A stretch of DNA of 64,000 nt from Haloferax marinisediminis (GTDB lineage Archaea; Halobacteriota; Halobacteria; Halobacteriales; Haloferacaceae). A model generated the notes under the pieces. The model saw nothing but the letters and a program-made list of their open reading frames with translations. It was not told the origin of the DNA and ran no database searches. The position numbers were made by a program, and so were the translations under genes. Shown here piece by piece: positions 50,056 through 60,000 of this stretch. How positions within the stretch are numbered: the stretch's first letter is position 1; each line of letters opens with the position of its first letter. The stretch is from NCBI RefSeq assembly GCF_009674585.1, contig NZ_WKJP01000001.1, forward strand, positions 2,604,001 through 2,668,000, in the 5' to 3' direction.

Positions 50056-50868
50056 ATGCCCGAAGAACCGTCTGAGAACATCAGCGGTGGCCCCGGCGGC
50101 GGTGGTCGAGACGTCGTGTTCGACGCTGCGACACCCGAGACTGCGACCCGTGCAGAGGTCGTCGTCGACCGACTCGGCGACTTGTACTGGCGGAAAGCCT
50201 ACGGTGGGCAAGGTGGATTCGAGTGTCTCGTCCGAACGATTCTGAGCCAGAACACGAGCGACAAGGCCAGTCAACCCGCACACGACGAGTTGATGAACCA
50301 GTATGGCGGGTCGAACCTCGCCGAGTCACTCGCCTCGGCCGACCGAGCGGAACTCGTCGAGGCCATCCGCTCGGCCGGCCTCTACAACCAAAAGTCGAAA
50401 CTCATCATCGGCGTCGCCGAGGAGGTTCTGGCTGACTTCGGGAGCGAGGCCAACTTCGACCGCTACGTCCGCGAGGCTGACCCATCGACGGTTCGTGGCC
50501 GACTGCTAGAGATGAAGGGCGTCGGCCCAAAGACTGCCGACTGTGTCTTACTCTTCGCGGGCGGGCGCGGTGGTGTGTTCCCCGTCGATACGCACGTCCA
50601 CCGCATCTCTCGCCGCATTGGCCTCGCTCCCGCCGATGCCGACCACGAAGGAGTCCGTGCAGCACTCGAACGCGACGTTCCGGCCGACAAGTGCGGCTTC
50701 GGGCACACGGCGATGATTCAGTTCGGCCGCGAGTACTGTACCGCGAGAAAGCCGGCGTGTTTGGAGGGGCCGGAGGCGTGTCCGATGGACGACGTGTGCG
50801 AGCGCGTGGGAGTGAATCCGGAGACGCGAGACGTGGTCGACCCCGCTGAGACTGTCGCCGACGACTAA
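50056..50868 (+). CDS. nth: Endonuclease III (DNA glycosylase/AP lyase)
   Basis: 270 residues. A disordered Gly-rich lead (ENISGGPGGGGRDVV) precedes the HhH-GPD fold: CLVRTILSQNTSDKA, helix-hairpin-helix LEMKGVGPKTADCVLLFAGG with the catalytic Lys, and VFPVDTHVHRISRRIGLAP with the catalytic Asp. CTARKPACLEGPEACPMDDVC gives the four-Cys [4Fe-4S] loop. The enzyme removes oxidised pyrimidines in base excision repair. A C-terminal tail of 22 acidic residues is extra. Confidence 0.94.
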   Translation: MPEEPSENISGGPGGGGRDVVFDAATPETATRAEVVVDRLGDLYWRKAYGGQGGFECLVRTILSQNTSDKASQPAHDELMNQYGGSNLAESLASADRAELVEAIRSAGLYNQKSKLIIGVAEEVLADFGSEANFDRYVREADPSTVRGRLLEMKGVGPKTADCVLLFAGGRGGVFPVDTHVHRISRRIGLAPADADHEGVRAALERDVPADKCGFGHTAMIQFGREYCTARKPACLEGPEACPMDDVCERVGVNPETRDVVDPAETVADD

Positions 50869-50902
50869 GCACCGTGGTGGACGAGTCCACGCCCACAGGC
50901 GA

Positions 50903-51334
50903 TTAACACTGCTTCGTCTCGATTCCACTCACCGGCGACCCGTCGTCTCTGTACGACGACTCGACACCGGAACCTGCGAACATCGGGAGGTTCATCGAGT
51001 AGTCGTAGACGACGCTGAACCGCGAGAACGGATTCGAGAGGAACTCCGTCGCGGGGCCGACACCGTCGAACGCGACACCGGCGCGGAGTTGGATAATCGG
51101 TTCGTCGCCGATTCCACCCGTAGCCTCCATGCCGAACCCACCCGCCTCACCGAGATTCTCGAAGATGGAGAGAAAGACGACGAGGTCGATGCCGGCGGCG
51201 TCGCCCCCGATATCGAACTGGTGGCCCTCACCGGGGAAACACGGCGAGGTCGGACCACTCGCGGCAGCGACGGGCGCGGTGGCGACGATGAGGACGACGA
51301 ACACCGTCAGCGCCACACGAATCCCTGCGTGCAT
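50903..51334 (-). CDS. Secreted haloarchaeal protein (DUF7332-like)
   Basis: 143 residues. A Sec signal RVALTVFVVLIVATAPVAAA is followed by a mature part with Cys at SPCFPGEGHQFDIGGDAAG and at the very end ETKQC. In between are strands DLVVFLSIFENL and GDEPIIQLRAGVAF. Two Cys at the ends could form a disulfide. I recall a small secreted haloarchaeal family like this (DUF7332) but no function. Convergent with nth at 34 nt. Confidence 0.75.
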   Translation of the reverse strand: MHAGIRVALTVFVVLIVATAPVAAASGPTSPCFPGEGHQFDIGGDAAGIDLVVFLSIFENLGEAGGFGMEATGGIGDEPIIQLRAGVAFDGVGPATEFLSNPFSRFSVVYDYSMNLPMFAGSGVESSYRDDGSPVSGIETKQC

Positions 51335-51492
51335 ACGGATGCTACTTCGTTCTGGTAATTAAGGCTACGCGACTGTTTTCAGAATTGATACGCAACCGGC
51401 GAGTCCGTCGCGGGTCACGTTCGAGCTACTGCTGCCACTTCGTTCAGCCGTCCGAAGAAAAGTATCAGGTGTGAGTTCGCGGGAGGCTGCCG

Positions 51493-51876
51493 TTACTCCT
51501 CGCCGGACAACTGGTCGACGAGTTCGTCGAGGACGGCGTCTGCACTGGCGAGGTTGGTCGCCAGCGGTGTCTGGTGAACGTCACAGATTCGCAAGAGGGC
51601 GGTGATGTCGGGCTCGTGAGGCTGGGCAGTCAGTGGGTCACGAAGGAAGATGACGCCGTCACAGGTATCGTCGGCAATCTCCGCGCCGATTTGCATGTCG
51701 CCGCCGAGTGGACCGGACTGCTTGCGCTCGATATCGAGGCCCGTCGCGTCGATGAGACGCTGGCCGGTCGTCCCCGTCGCCATGAGTTCGAACTGTTCGA
51801 GGTCACCTTTGCGTTCGTTCGCGAACTCGATGAGGTCGTCCTTCTTCTCGTCGTGGGCGATAAGCGCGAGTCGCAT
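51493..51876 (-). CDS. mgsA: Methylglyoxal synthase
   Basis: 127 residues converting dihydroxyacetone phosphate into methylglyoxal and phosphate. All active-site residues are present: H8-D9 (E. coli His19, Asp20), the GTTG phosphate loop at 35-38, [12 protein letters not shown] with D60 (E. coli Asp71), D80 (Asp91) and HEPDI with H87 and D90 (His98, Asp101). The N-terminus is shorter than in E. coli. Methionine at 51876 is chosen over the one 9 nt upstream, because RLALIAHD is the usual first strand. A glyoxalase I is encoded at 15496-16275. Confidence 0.94.
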   Translation of the reverse strand: MRLALIAHDEKKDDLIEFANERKGDLEQFELMATGTTGQRLIDATGLDIERKQSGPLGGDMQIGAEIADDTCDGVIFLRDPLTAQPHEPDITALLRICDVHQTPLATNLASADAVLDELVDQLSGEE

Positions 51877-51976
51877 GGGTGTCACTCGTTCGAGAGGAGG
51901 GATTAATGTTCGCCCGCAAGCGAGCGGGGGAAACTAGTCGCCGACAGTGAACGCCGGGACAGCCGAGAGACCGTCG

Positions 51977-53899
51977 TTACTTGAAGCGGAACGTTTCGAG
52001 GTTCTTCGGCGCGAACGTCCGCATGTTGTAGTTGTGGTAGAGCGCGGACGAGAGGTCCTGAACGGAGCGTTCGTCACCGTGGACACACAGCACCTTCTCC
52101 GGACGGGGGTTCATCGTCTTGATGAAGTTCTCGAGGCCCTGTCGGTCGGCGTGACCGGAGAACCCGTCGACCGTCTCGACGTCCATCTTGAGTTTCAGGG
52201 TGTTCGACCGACCGCTGTTGTCGCGGTCGTTGACCGGAATCTCGTCCCAGCCGTTCTGGATACGACGACCGAGGGTACCCTGTGCCTGGTAGCCGACGAA
52301 CACCAGTCGGGATTTCGGGTCTGGGCCGATGTGGCGAAGCCACGACATGATTGGCCCGCCAGTGACCATCCCTGACGTAGAGAGGATGATGGCCTGGTCG
52401 CCGTCGGCGACGTCCTGTCGCTCTTCTTCGCCGCCGTCGATGTGGTTGAACTCGTCGGCGAGGAACGGGTTTTCGTCCTCGTGGAAGATACGGTCGCGGA
52501 GTTCGTCACGGAGATACTCTGGGTAGGTCGTGTGGATGGCCGTCGCCTCCCAGATCATCCCGTCGAGGTGGACGGGCATCTCCGGAATCTTGCCGTCGCG
52601 CATCGCCTGTTCGAGGACGAGCATAATCTCCTGTGACCGACCGACTGCGAACGCCGGAATGACGACTTTTCCGCCGCGGTCGTACGTCTCGTTGATGACC
52701 TCGATGAGTCGCTTCTCGGAGTCTTCCTGGTCGGTCTGGTAGTCGTTGCGACCACCGTAGGTCGATTCGAGGACGAGCGTCTCGACACGCGGGAAGTCGT
52801 TGACTGCACCGTTGAACAGACGCGTGTCGTCGTAGTGAATGTCACCGGAGAACGCGACGTTGTAGAGGCCGTCGCCGATGTGGAAGTGCGAGACCGAGGA
52901 ACCGAGAATGTGACCCGCGTTGTGGAACGTGAGTTTCACGTCGGGGGCGATGTCGGTCACGTCGCCGTATTCGAGTGGGATGGTGTGCTTGATTGCCTCA
53001 CGAACCATCTCGGACTCGTACGGCGGCGTGCGGCCTTCCTTCGACGCGACGTCGAGGTAGTCGAGCGTTAGGAGGCCCATGAGGTCACGCGTGGGTTCCG
53101 TCGTGTAGATGGGGCCGTCGTACCCGTACTTGAACAAGAGCGGAATCAGTGCGGAGTGGTCGAGGTGAGCGTGAGTGAGGACGACGGCGTCGAGCGAGTT
53201 CGCACCCGACCCGAGTGCCTCGGGGACCTGTAGATACGGCACGTCGTCGGACCCCGGCTTGTCCCCACAGTCGATGAGGATGCGCGTCTCGGGCGTCGAG
53301 AGGATGAACGAGGCGCGACCGACTTCACGGCAGCAGCCGAGCGTCGTGATACGAACCCACTCGTCGTTCGAGAGCTGTTCGCGGTGAATCTGGCGCCCGG
53401 TTCGTTCGAGGATACGGCGTCGGTCCTCGCGTTCTTGTTTCAAGAAGTTACGGACGTTCGAGACGGTAGAAGATTCGATAGGTGGTGTTCGGACGACTTC
53501 AGGTGTCCAACCAACTTCTTGGGTAATCTCTCTCAGGGTCGACCCGTGCCGGCCGATGACCATGCCCGGTTTCTGCGCCTCGATGACGACTTCGCCCGTG
53601 TCGACGTGGAAGTCGAGGTCGGTGACGCCGGCTTCCTCGGGGATGACTTCCAATATTTGCGGTTCGGCCTCGCGTGGGTCAGACAACACGTCGGGGTCGG
53701 GGCGAACCGTGATTCGCTTTCGAAGTTTGCTCGCGAGTTTCCGAATGAGGTCGCCGTTCTTGGCGAACTTTTTGGGGTCGCGAGTGTAGACGACGAGTTC
53801 GGGACCCTCGTACTTGACGTCGGAAACCGAGATGTCGCGCGGAAGTTCGTTCGTAATCTCTGCCTTCAGATTCTCGAGTTGTTTATCTACGGAGCTCAT
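51977..53899 (-). CDS. fttA: FttA/aCPSF1 transcription termination ribonuclease (KH-MBL-beta-CASP)
   Basis: 640 residues. An N-terminal KH pair (residues about 1-150; VIEAQKPGMVIGRHGSTLRE has the GxxG loop) precedes a metallo-beta-lactamase domain (VVLTHAHLDHSALIPLLFKYG, AGHILGSSVSHFHIGD, FSGDIHYDDTRLF) and the beta-CASP insert. C-terminal SGHADRQGLENFIKTMNP and VHGDERS follow. Archaeal aCPSF1 cleaves nascent RNA at U-rich sites and terminates transcription. Start at 53899 because upstream frames are not KH-like. Length fits the family. Confidence 0.95.
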   Translation of the reverse strand: MSSVDKQLENLKAEITNELPRDISVSDVKYEGPELVVYTRDPKKFAKNGDLIRKLASKLRKRITVRPDPDVLSDPREAEPQILEVIPEEAGVTDLDFHVDTGEVVIEAQKPGMVIGRHGSTLREITQEVGWTPEVVRTPPIESSTVSNVRNFLKQEREDRRRILERTGRQIHREQLSNDEWVRITTLGCCREVGRASFILSTPETRILIDCGDKPGSDDVPYLQVPEALGSGANSLDAVVLTHAHLDHSALIPLLFKYGYDGPIYTTEPTRDLMGLLTLDYLDVASKEGRTPPYESEMVREAIKHTIPLEYGDVTDIAPDVKLTFHNAGHILGSSVSHFHIGDGLYNVAFSGDIHYDDTRLFNGAVNDFPRVETLVLESTYGGRNDYQTDQEDSEKRLIEVINETYDRGGKVVIPAFAVGRSQEIMLVLEQAMRDGKIPEMPVHLDGMIWEATAIHTTYPEYLRDELRDRIFHEDENPFLADEFNHIDGGEEERQDVADGDQAIILSTSGMVTGGPIMSWLRHIGPDPKSRLVFVGYQAQGTLGRRIQNGWDEIPVNDRDNSGRSNTLKLKMDVETVDGFSGHADRQGLENFIKTMNPRPEKVLCVHGDERSVQDLSSALYHNYNMRTFAPKNLETFRFK

Positions 53900-54099
53900 A
53901 GTTACGAGCGACCCACCCGGTCCAGCGCCGGTAGGTCTCGGGAACCGCTGCCTCAGGAGTGGTAACGCGAGACGGTCCACACGTGGTGGTTCCGGTCTCG
54001 TGCGACTGCGAAGAGAGCATAGTGAACTGAATACGGTGGTATCTCGACCGCGGGAAGAGGCAGGGAAAACCCGCTTATCCGGATGTACCGTGTCGTCAC
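53900..54099. other. Intergenic region between fttA and the next gene
   Basis: Holds the divergent promoters. No coding frame with haloarchaeal bias or Met start is convincing; frames through it are spurious. Confidence 0.5.
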
Positions 54100-54106
54100 T
54101 ATAAAA
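54100..54106 (+). promoter_or_regulatory. TATA box of the gene at 54149
   Basis: TATAAAA, about 46 nt upstream of the ATG, predicting a leader of roughly 20 nt. Its presence argues against a start at 54083. Confidence 0.65.
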
Positions 54107-54148
54107 CCCTTCGCAAAACCGAAGCATATCGCCGCCTTTCGAGGGGAC

Positions 54149-54628
54149 ATGGAACTCACACCAGCGGCCGTGACCGAGGAACATCGATGGGTTCGAAACC
54201 GAGCAGACACCATCGTCCCGCTCATCAACGAAACTCGCGGACGACTCGGCGTGTTGTTCGAGACGCACGTCGACGAAGTGGACGAGGAGAGCTATCTCGC
54301 GGCCGTCGACGAGGTGTTCGCACAGGGCGACGTCGGAGTCAACGTCGCGGCCTACGTCCGCATCCTTCGGGAGTTAGACGTCAAAAACGACTATCCGGGC
54401 TTTATCGTCGACGAGGTACTCGGCCGAAAACTCGCGTCGACCATCGCCGGCGGCGACCCACTGGGTCTCCTCGCAGAGGCGACGTTCCACTTCGCAGATG
54501 TCGCAGTTCACACGGACGGCCCCGCCGGACTCGACGACTTAGACGCCGCCCTCGCAGCAGGGTTCCAAACGATTCTCCCGGGCTGGTCGTGGCGCGAGCG
54601 AGACAGTCCGTTCGACAGTACGCTCTAA
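54149..54628 (+). CDS. Haloarchaeal hypothetical protein (159 aa)
   Basis: Acidic soluble protein with no membrane segment. Start MELTPAAVTEEHRWVRNRAD, then alternating helices RGRLGVLFETHVDEVDEESY, LAAVDEVFAQGDVGVNVAAY and LGLLAEATFHFADVAVHTDG, ending in an aromatic tail GFQTILPGWSWRERDSPFD. All-helical in outline, unfamiliar to me. ATG at 54149 is supported by the TATA box. Divergent from fttA. Function unknown. Confidence 0.72.
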   Translation: MELTPAAVTEEHRWVRNRADTIVPLINETRGRLGVLFETHVDEVDEESYLAAVDEVFAQGDVGVNVAAYVRILRELDVKNDYPGFIVDEVLGRKLASTIAGGDPLGLLAEATFHFADVAVHTDGPAGLDDLDAALAAGFQTILPGWSWRERDSPFDSTL

Positions 54629-54696
54629 GGGCGACTGCAGTCAGGCGAGTACTCCGCGTTCGAAAAAGTGAGATGAACGTTCTACTGAGGAGCCGA

Positions 54697-55206
54697 CTAC
54701 CACTCGACCGTTATCGGACCGTTCGACCAGTCTGGTTCGGTATGTGAGTCGAGGTCGTCCAAGCGCAACTGGAGCGCACCTACACACTCCTCGCACGCGG
54801 TGACGTGCGAGAGGATACCCTCTTCGTACTCCGCCATCACGGCGCGTGGGACACGCCGCGTCAGGCATTCTGGACCCATCCTGCCGATACCTCTCGTGAT
54901 GGGGTCGCCTAACCCCGAAAGCTGTCTGCCTCGGTTCGCGCTCCACCGCGCGTACGAGGAGAGTTTGTCGCGGACGTGACGTTCTCTGGAATTCAATCGC
55001 CCCGAAAGGTCGACGAACCGGTCCCACGTCTCGACCGTGTAGTCGTCGACGACACCGTGTTCGACCGCATCGTCCAGTCGCGCGACCACCGCTTCGAACT
55101 CGTCTCGTTTGCCAGAAGGCACCCAGAGTTCGACCCGGACCGGCCGACTCGGTTGCGTCGGACGCTCACCGCCCTTGGTACTGTCTATTGCTAACACACC
55201 AACCAC
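54697..55206 (-). CDS. ELW-family protein with C-terminal HxxxCxxC zinc motif
   Basis: 169 residues. PVRVELWVPSGKRDEFEAVVARL followed by VEHGVVDDYTVETWDRFVDL shares its plan with the protein at 6480-6950 (ELW...V-RL...W), and the C-terminal half adds YEEGILSHVTACEECVGALQL. The H-x3-C-x2-C is the zinc motif known from anti-sigma-type domains. Haloarchaea-specific; unknown function. GTG start at 55206 is uncertain; another GTG codon follows three codons later. No promoter is obvious. Confidence 0.68.
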   Translation of the reverse strand: MVGVLAIDSTKGGERPTQPSRPVRVELWVPSGKRDEFEAVVARLDDAVEHGVVDDYTVETWDRFVDLSGRLNSRERHVRDKLSSYARWSANRGRQLSGLGDPITRGIGRMGPECLTRRVPRAVMAEYEEGILSHVTACEECVGALQLRLDDLDSHTEPDWSNGPITVEW

Positions 55207-55398
55207 CAGTTCTGGGGTACGAGAGCGCTCGATATGTATCTATGCGTCCGCCTGAACGGACGACACTCGGAAACGACTGGTGATAGGTAAGACACGTCCG
55301 CACCCACGTCTCAGAGCCGTGTTCGAAAGATACACGCTGGACTCGACGGCGCACCCCCTTCGGGGCGTTTAAGGGTTCGCTACGGCTACCGATGGACA

Positions 55399-56865
55399 AT
55401 GAGCGACGAGCAGGAACTCGGTATCACCGAGTCGAAGCAGTACAACACGGGTGAGTGGTACGCAGAGGTCGTCCAGAAGGCGGGCCTCGCGAACTACGGA
55501 CCCGAGGGAATGAGTGGATTCATCGTCACACGTCCGCGTGCCTACGCCCTGTGGGAGCGAGTTCAGGGGTTCCTCGACGGTCTGTTCAAAGACACCGGCG
55601 TCCAGAACGCCTACTTCCCGCTTTTCATCCCCGAGAGCTATCTCGAACGCGAGAAGGAAATCGTCGAAGGCTTCGACCCCGAAGTCGCGTGGGTCACCCA
55701 GGCGGGCCAAGAGGAACTCGAAGAACGCCTCGCCGTTCGACCGACGTCTGAGTCAATCATCGCCCCCTACATGTCTCAGTGGGTTCGTAGCCACCGTGAT
55801 CTGCCCCTGCGCGTGAACCAGTGGGCCTCCGTCGTTCGGTGGGAGGCAACCGAGACGAAACCGTTCTTCCGAACGAAGGAGTTCCTCTGGCAGGAGGGTC
55901 ACACCGCACACGCGACCCACGAAGACGCGTGGGACGAGACGATGCTCCGCCTCGACCAGTACGAGTCCGTCTACGAGGACTTGCTCGCGATTCCAGTCCT
56001 GCGGGGCGCGAAGCCAGACCACGACAAGTTCCCCGGCGCACACACGACGACGACGGTGGAAGCGCTCATGCCCGACGGCAAGTCGGTGCAGGCGGGGACC
56101 TCCCACCACCTCGGGACCGGATTTGCAGAGGCGTTCGACCTGACCTACACGGACGAAGACGAGAACACGCAAGTCGCACACACCACCTCGTGGGGTCTCT
56201 CGTGGCGCTCGCTCGGAGCGCTCATCATGACCCACTCGGACGACCAGGGGCTCGTCTTGCCCCCGACGGTCGCTCCCGAACAGGTCGTCATCGTCCCCAT
56301 CTGGCAGGCAGATACACAAGAGAAGGTCCTCGACTACGCCGAGGAAATCGCGGAGGAACTCGAAGACGCTGGCGTCCGTGTCGAACTCGACGACCGCGAC
56401 GAGCGCAACCCCGGGTTCAAATTCAACGAGTGGGAGCTCAAGGGCGTCCCCGTCCGGTTCGAAATCGGCCCCAACGAGGTCGACGACGAAGTCGTCACCG
56501 CGGTCCACCGACCCGACGGCGAGTCTGTCGAACTCGACCGCGAGAACATCGCCGAGGCCGTCTTCGACCAATTCGACGAGGTCTACGCGAAACTCTACGC
56601 CGCCGCCGAAGAGAACCTCGAATCCAACATCCGCGAGGCGTCCTCGCGCAACGAGATTCTCGGCACCATCGGCCAGCACGGTGGCTACGTGAAAGCACCG
56701 TGGTGTAGCAAGGAGTCCTGTGAAGAAGAGATTAAAGAGCAAATCGCCGCGGAGATCGTCATGGTACCCCTCGACGACGAAGAGAGTGAGATCCACCACG
56801 GCGAAGAGTGCGCCGTCTGTGGCGAGGCCGCAGAAGAAACCGCGTACTTCGCGAAATCCTACTGA
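55399..56865 (+). CDS. proS: Prolyl-tRNA synthetase (archaeal/eukaryotic type)
   Basis: 488 residues, class II synthetase. Motif 1 region GFIVTRPRAYALWERVQGFLD, ARPTSES-like RPTSESIIAPYMSQWVRSHRDLPLRVNQWASVVRWE (motif 2) and motif 3 TSWGLSWRSLGALIMTHSDD are clear. VVIVPIWQADTQEKVLDYAEE begins the anticodon-binding domain, and the end has the C-terminal zinc domain with CSKESCEEEIKEQ and CAVCGEA. It charges tRNA-Pro. A U-rich tract TCTTTTATATTCTTC follows (56891-56905). Confidence 0.95.
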   Translation: MSDEQELGITESKQYNTGEWYAEVVQKAGLANYGPEGMSGFIVTRPRAYALWERVQGFLDGLFKDTGVQNAYFPLFIPESYLEREKEIVEGFDPEVAWVTQAGQEELEERLAVRPTSESIIAPYMSQWVRSHRDLPLRVNQWASVVRWEATETKPFFRTKEFLWQEGHTAHATHEDAWDETMLRLDQYESVYEDLLAIPVLRGAKPDHDKFPGAHTTTTVEALMPDGKSVQAGTSHHLGTGFAEAFDLTYTDEDENTQVAHTTSWGLSWRSLGALIMTHSDDQGLVLPPTVAPEQVVIVPIWQADTQEKVLDYAEEIAEELEDAGVRVELDDRDERNPGFKFNEWELKGVPVRFEIGPNEVDDEVVTAVHRPDGESVELDRENIAEAVFDQFDEVYAKLYAAAEENLESNIREASSRNEILGTIGQHGGYVKAPWCSKESCEEEIKEQIAAEIVMVPLDDEESEIHHGEECAVCGEAAEETAYFAKSY

Positions 56866-56952
56866 ACCGACAGTAGCGTAGTTCTACACGGTCTTTTATA
56901 TTCTTCGTCACACGTCGAAGGGTGTCTAGTGCATGTACCAATACTCGATATC

Positions 56953-57002
56953 CCCTTATATGATATTGTAACACCCTTATGGTTTCAGGAAAAGTTGCTT
57001 AT
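56953..57002 (+). promoter_or_regulatory. Phased CTTAT repeats in the gltB promoter region
   Basis: CTTAT at 56955-56959, 56976-56980 and 56998-57002, spaced 21 and 22 bp. The first two are part of CCCTTAT. They lie 24-70 nt upstream of the gltB ATG, so a repeat may also serve as TATA-like element (CCTTATATG). Confidence 0.35.
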
Positions 57003-57025
57003 GGGGGTAGTGAATCTACGTAGGT

Positions 57026-60000
57026 ATGACCAAGCCACACATAGACGCACCCCCTGCTCGTCGTGGGTTAGCCGACCCAAGTGACGAGCGCTCGAACTGC
57101 GGCGTTGGGGCCGTCGTAGACCTCAAGAACGGCTCTTCGCACCGAGTCGTTGCAGACAGTCTCGAACTTCTCGAAAACCTCGAACACCGCGGCACCACCG
57201 GGGCCGAAGAGAACACTGGCGACGGCGCGGGCATCCTGTTCCAGCGCCCAGACGCGTTCTTCGAAGCAATCGTCGAAGGCGACCTGCCCGACCTGTACGC
57301 GGTCGGGTCGGTGTTCATGCCAACCGACAGTGACGTTCGAGAACGAGTCTCGGCGGTTGTCGAAGACGCACTCGAAGACCACGGACTCTCTGTTTTCCAC
57401 TGGCGCGACGTTCCCACCGACAACTCGGGGCTTGGCGCTACCGCACTGGAGTCCGAACCCGATGTCTGGCAGATGCTCGTCGAACCCGAAGACGAGATGG
57501 ACGAAGACGCGTTCGACCGCGCACTCTACCTCGGCCGCCGTGCTGCAGAGAAGGCAGTCGAAACGCTCGCTCTCGAAGGCGCAGGCCGATTCTACGTCTG
57601 CTCGCTCGACCGCAAGACCCTCGTCTACAAGGGTCTCCTCACGGCCGAGCAACTCCCGAACTACTACCCCGACCTCCAAGACGAGCGGTTCGAGACGGAA
57701 CTGGCGCTCGTCCACGCTCGCTTCTCGACCAACACGCTGGGCGCGTGGCACCTCGCGCACCCGTACCGGCAGGTCATCCACAATGGCGAGATAAACACCA
57801 TCCGTGGGAACGTCAACTGGATGCGCGCCCGCGAGACGGACCTCCAGCACGAAGCGTTCGGTGAGGACATCGAGACGCTCAAGCCGATTACCAAGGCCGA
57901 CCAGTCCGACACCGCGAGCGTCGACAACGTGGTCGAACTGCTCCTCAAGAGCGGCCGTGAACTCCCACACGTCCTTCGGATGCTCATCCCCGAAGCGTAC
58001 CGCAACGACGACGCGATGGACCAGTCGCGCCGTGACTGGTACGACTTCCACGCCTCGCTTGTCGAACCGTGGGACGGCCCCGCCCTCGTCGCCGCAACTG
58101 ATGGTGACCGAATCGCGGCCGTCCTCGACCGCAACGGCCTGCGCCCGTGCCGGTACGAAGTGACGACCGACGGCCAGCTCATCGTCGCCAGTGAAGTCGG
58201 CGCACTCGACACCGACCCCGCCGAACTCGAATCGCGTGGTCGTCTCCGCCCGGGTGAAATCTTCATGGCCGACCCCGACGAGGGGCGCGTCATCCCCGAC
58301 GCCGAAGTGTTCGAGTCGCTCACCGACGACAAGTACGGCGAGTGGGTACGTGACCAACAGCGCCACCTCGACTCCATCGCCGACCACACCGACACGAACG
58401 CTCGCGGCAACATCGAAGCACTCCGCGCCACGCAGGCGGCGTTCGGCTACACCCACGACCAACTCAACCACATGATCGAGCCAATGGCTCGCGACGGGAA
58501 GGACCCCGTCGGGTCGATGGGTGACGACACGCCACTGTCTGTCCTCTCGGAGTTCAACCGCCCACTGTTCACCTACTTCAAACAGCTGTTCGCGCAGGTT
58601 TCGAACCCGCCAATCGACTACATCCGCGAGAAGTTGGTGACGAGCATGGAGTCGCGACTCGGCTTCCAGCGCAACCTGCTCGATGAGTCCGAGGACCACG
58701 CACGGCAACTCGTCCTCGACTCACCGATTCTCACGGACGCACAGACGGCCGCCATCAAAGACCTCGACGGCGACATGAACAGCACCGTCGTCGACATCAC
58801 CTACGAACGCGGTGAAGACCTCCGCGACGCAATCGAAGCAGTTCGCGAAGAGGCAGCAGAGGCGATTGAGGCCGGCGCAGACATCGTCGTGCTGTCCGAC
58901 CGGAACGTCGGCCCGGACCGCGTCGCTATCCCGAGTCTCCTCGCGACGGGCGCGGTCCACCACAGCCTCGTCCGCAACGGCCTGCGGAACCGGGCCGGCC
59001 TCGTCGTCGAATCCGGAGACCCACGCGAGGTCCACCACCTCGCGACGCTCGTTGGCTACGGCGCGGGCGCGGTGAACCCGTACCTCGCGTACCAGAGTAT
59101 CGGCGACATCGTCGCCGGCCCCGACGGCGCCGACGAAGCGGCCGCAATCGAGGCGTACATCCACGCCCTCGAAGACGGTCTCCTCAAGACGATGGCCAAG
59201 ATGGGCATCTCGACGGTCGAAAGCTACCGTGGTGCCCAAATCTTCGAAGCAGTCGGCCTCAGTTCGGACTTCGTCGCCGAGTACTTCGAAGGCACCGAGA
59301 TTCGCACGGAAGGTATCGGCCTCGACGTCATCGAGGAGGACCTCCTCACCCGCCACACCGCCGCGTTCGGCGGGGACCCACAACTCGAACGGCAGGGCGA
59401 GTACGAAAACCGCTCTAGCGGCATCCACCACGGGTGGAACCCACAGACCGTCGGCACGCTCCAACAGGCCGTTCGGTCGGGTGACTACGACCGCTACAAG
59501 GAGTTCGCCGAGTTGGTCAACGACCAGTCTGAGAACCTGTTGACCCTCCGCGGCCTCCTCGAATTCGACCCCGACCGCGAGCCGGTCGACATCGACGAGG
59601 TCGAATCCGTCGAGTCCATCGTCAAACGCTTCTCGACGGCTGCGATGTCGCTCGGAAGCCTCTCGCCCGAAGCACACGAGAACAACTCCATCGCCATGAA
59701 CCGCATCGGTGGCAAGTCCAACTCCGGTGAGGGTGGCGAACCGCCGGAGCGCTTCGGCACCGAAAAGGAGTGTAACGTCAAGCAGGTCGCGTCCGGCCGC
59801 TTCGGCGTCACCTCGCACTACCTCTCGTCGGCCGACGAGATTCAAATCAAGATGGCGCAGGGGTCGAAGCCCGGTGAGGGCGGACACCTCCCCGGCAAGA
59901 AGGTCAACGAGATGATTGCGCACGTCCGCTACGCGACGCCGGGCGTCGGCCTCATCTCTCCGCCACCACTGCACGACATCTACTCCATCGAGGACCTGAA

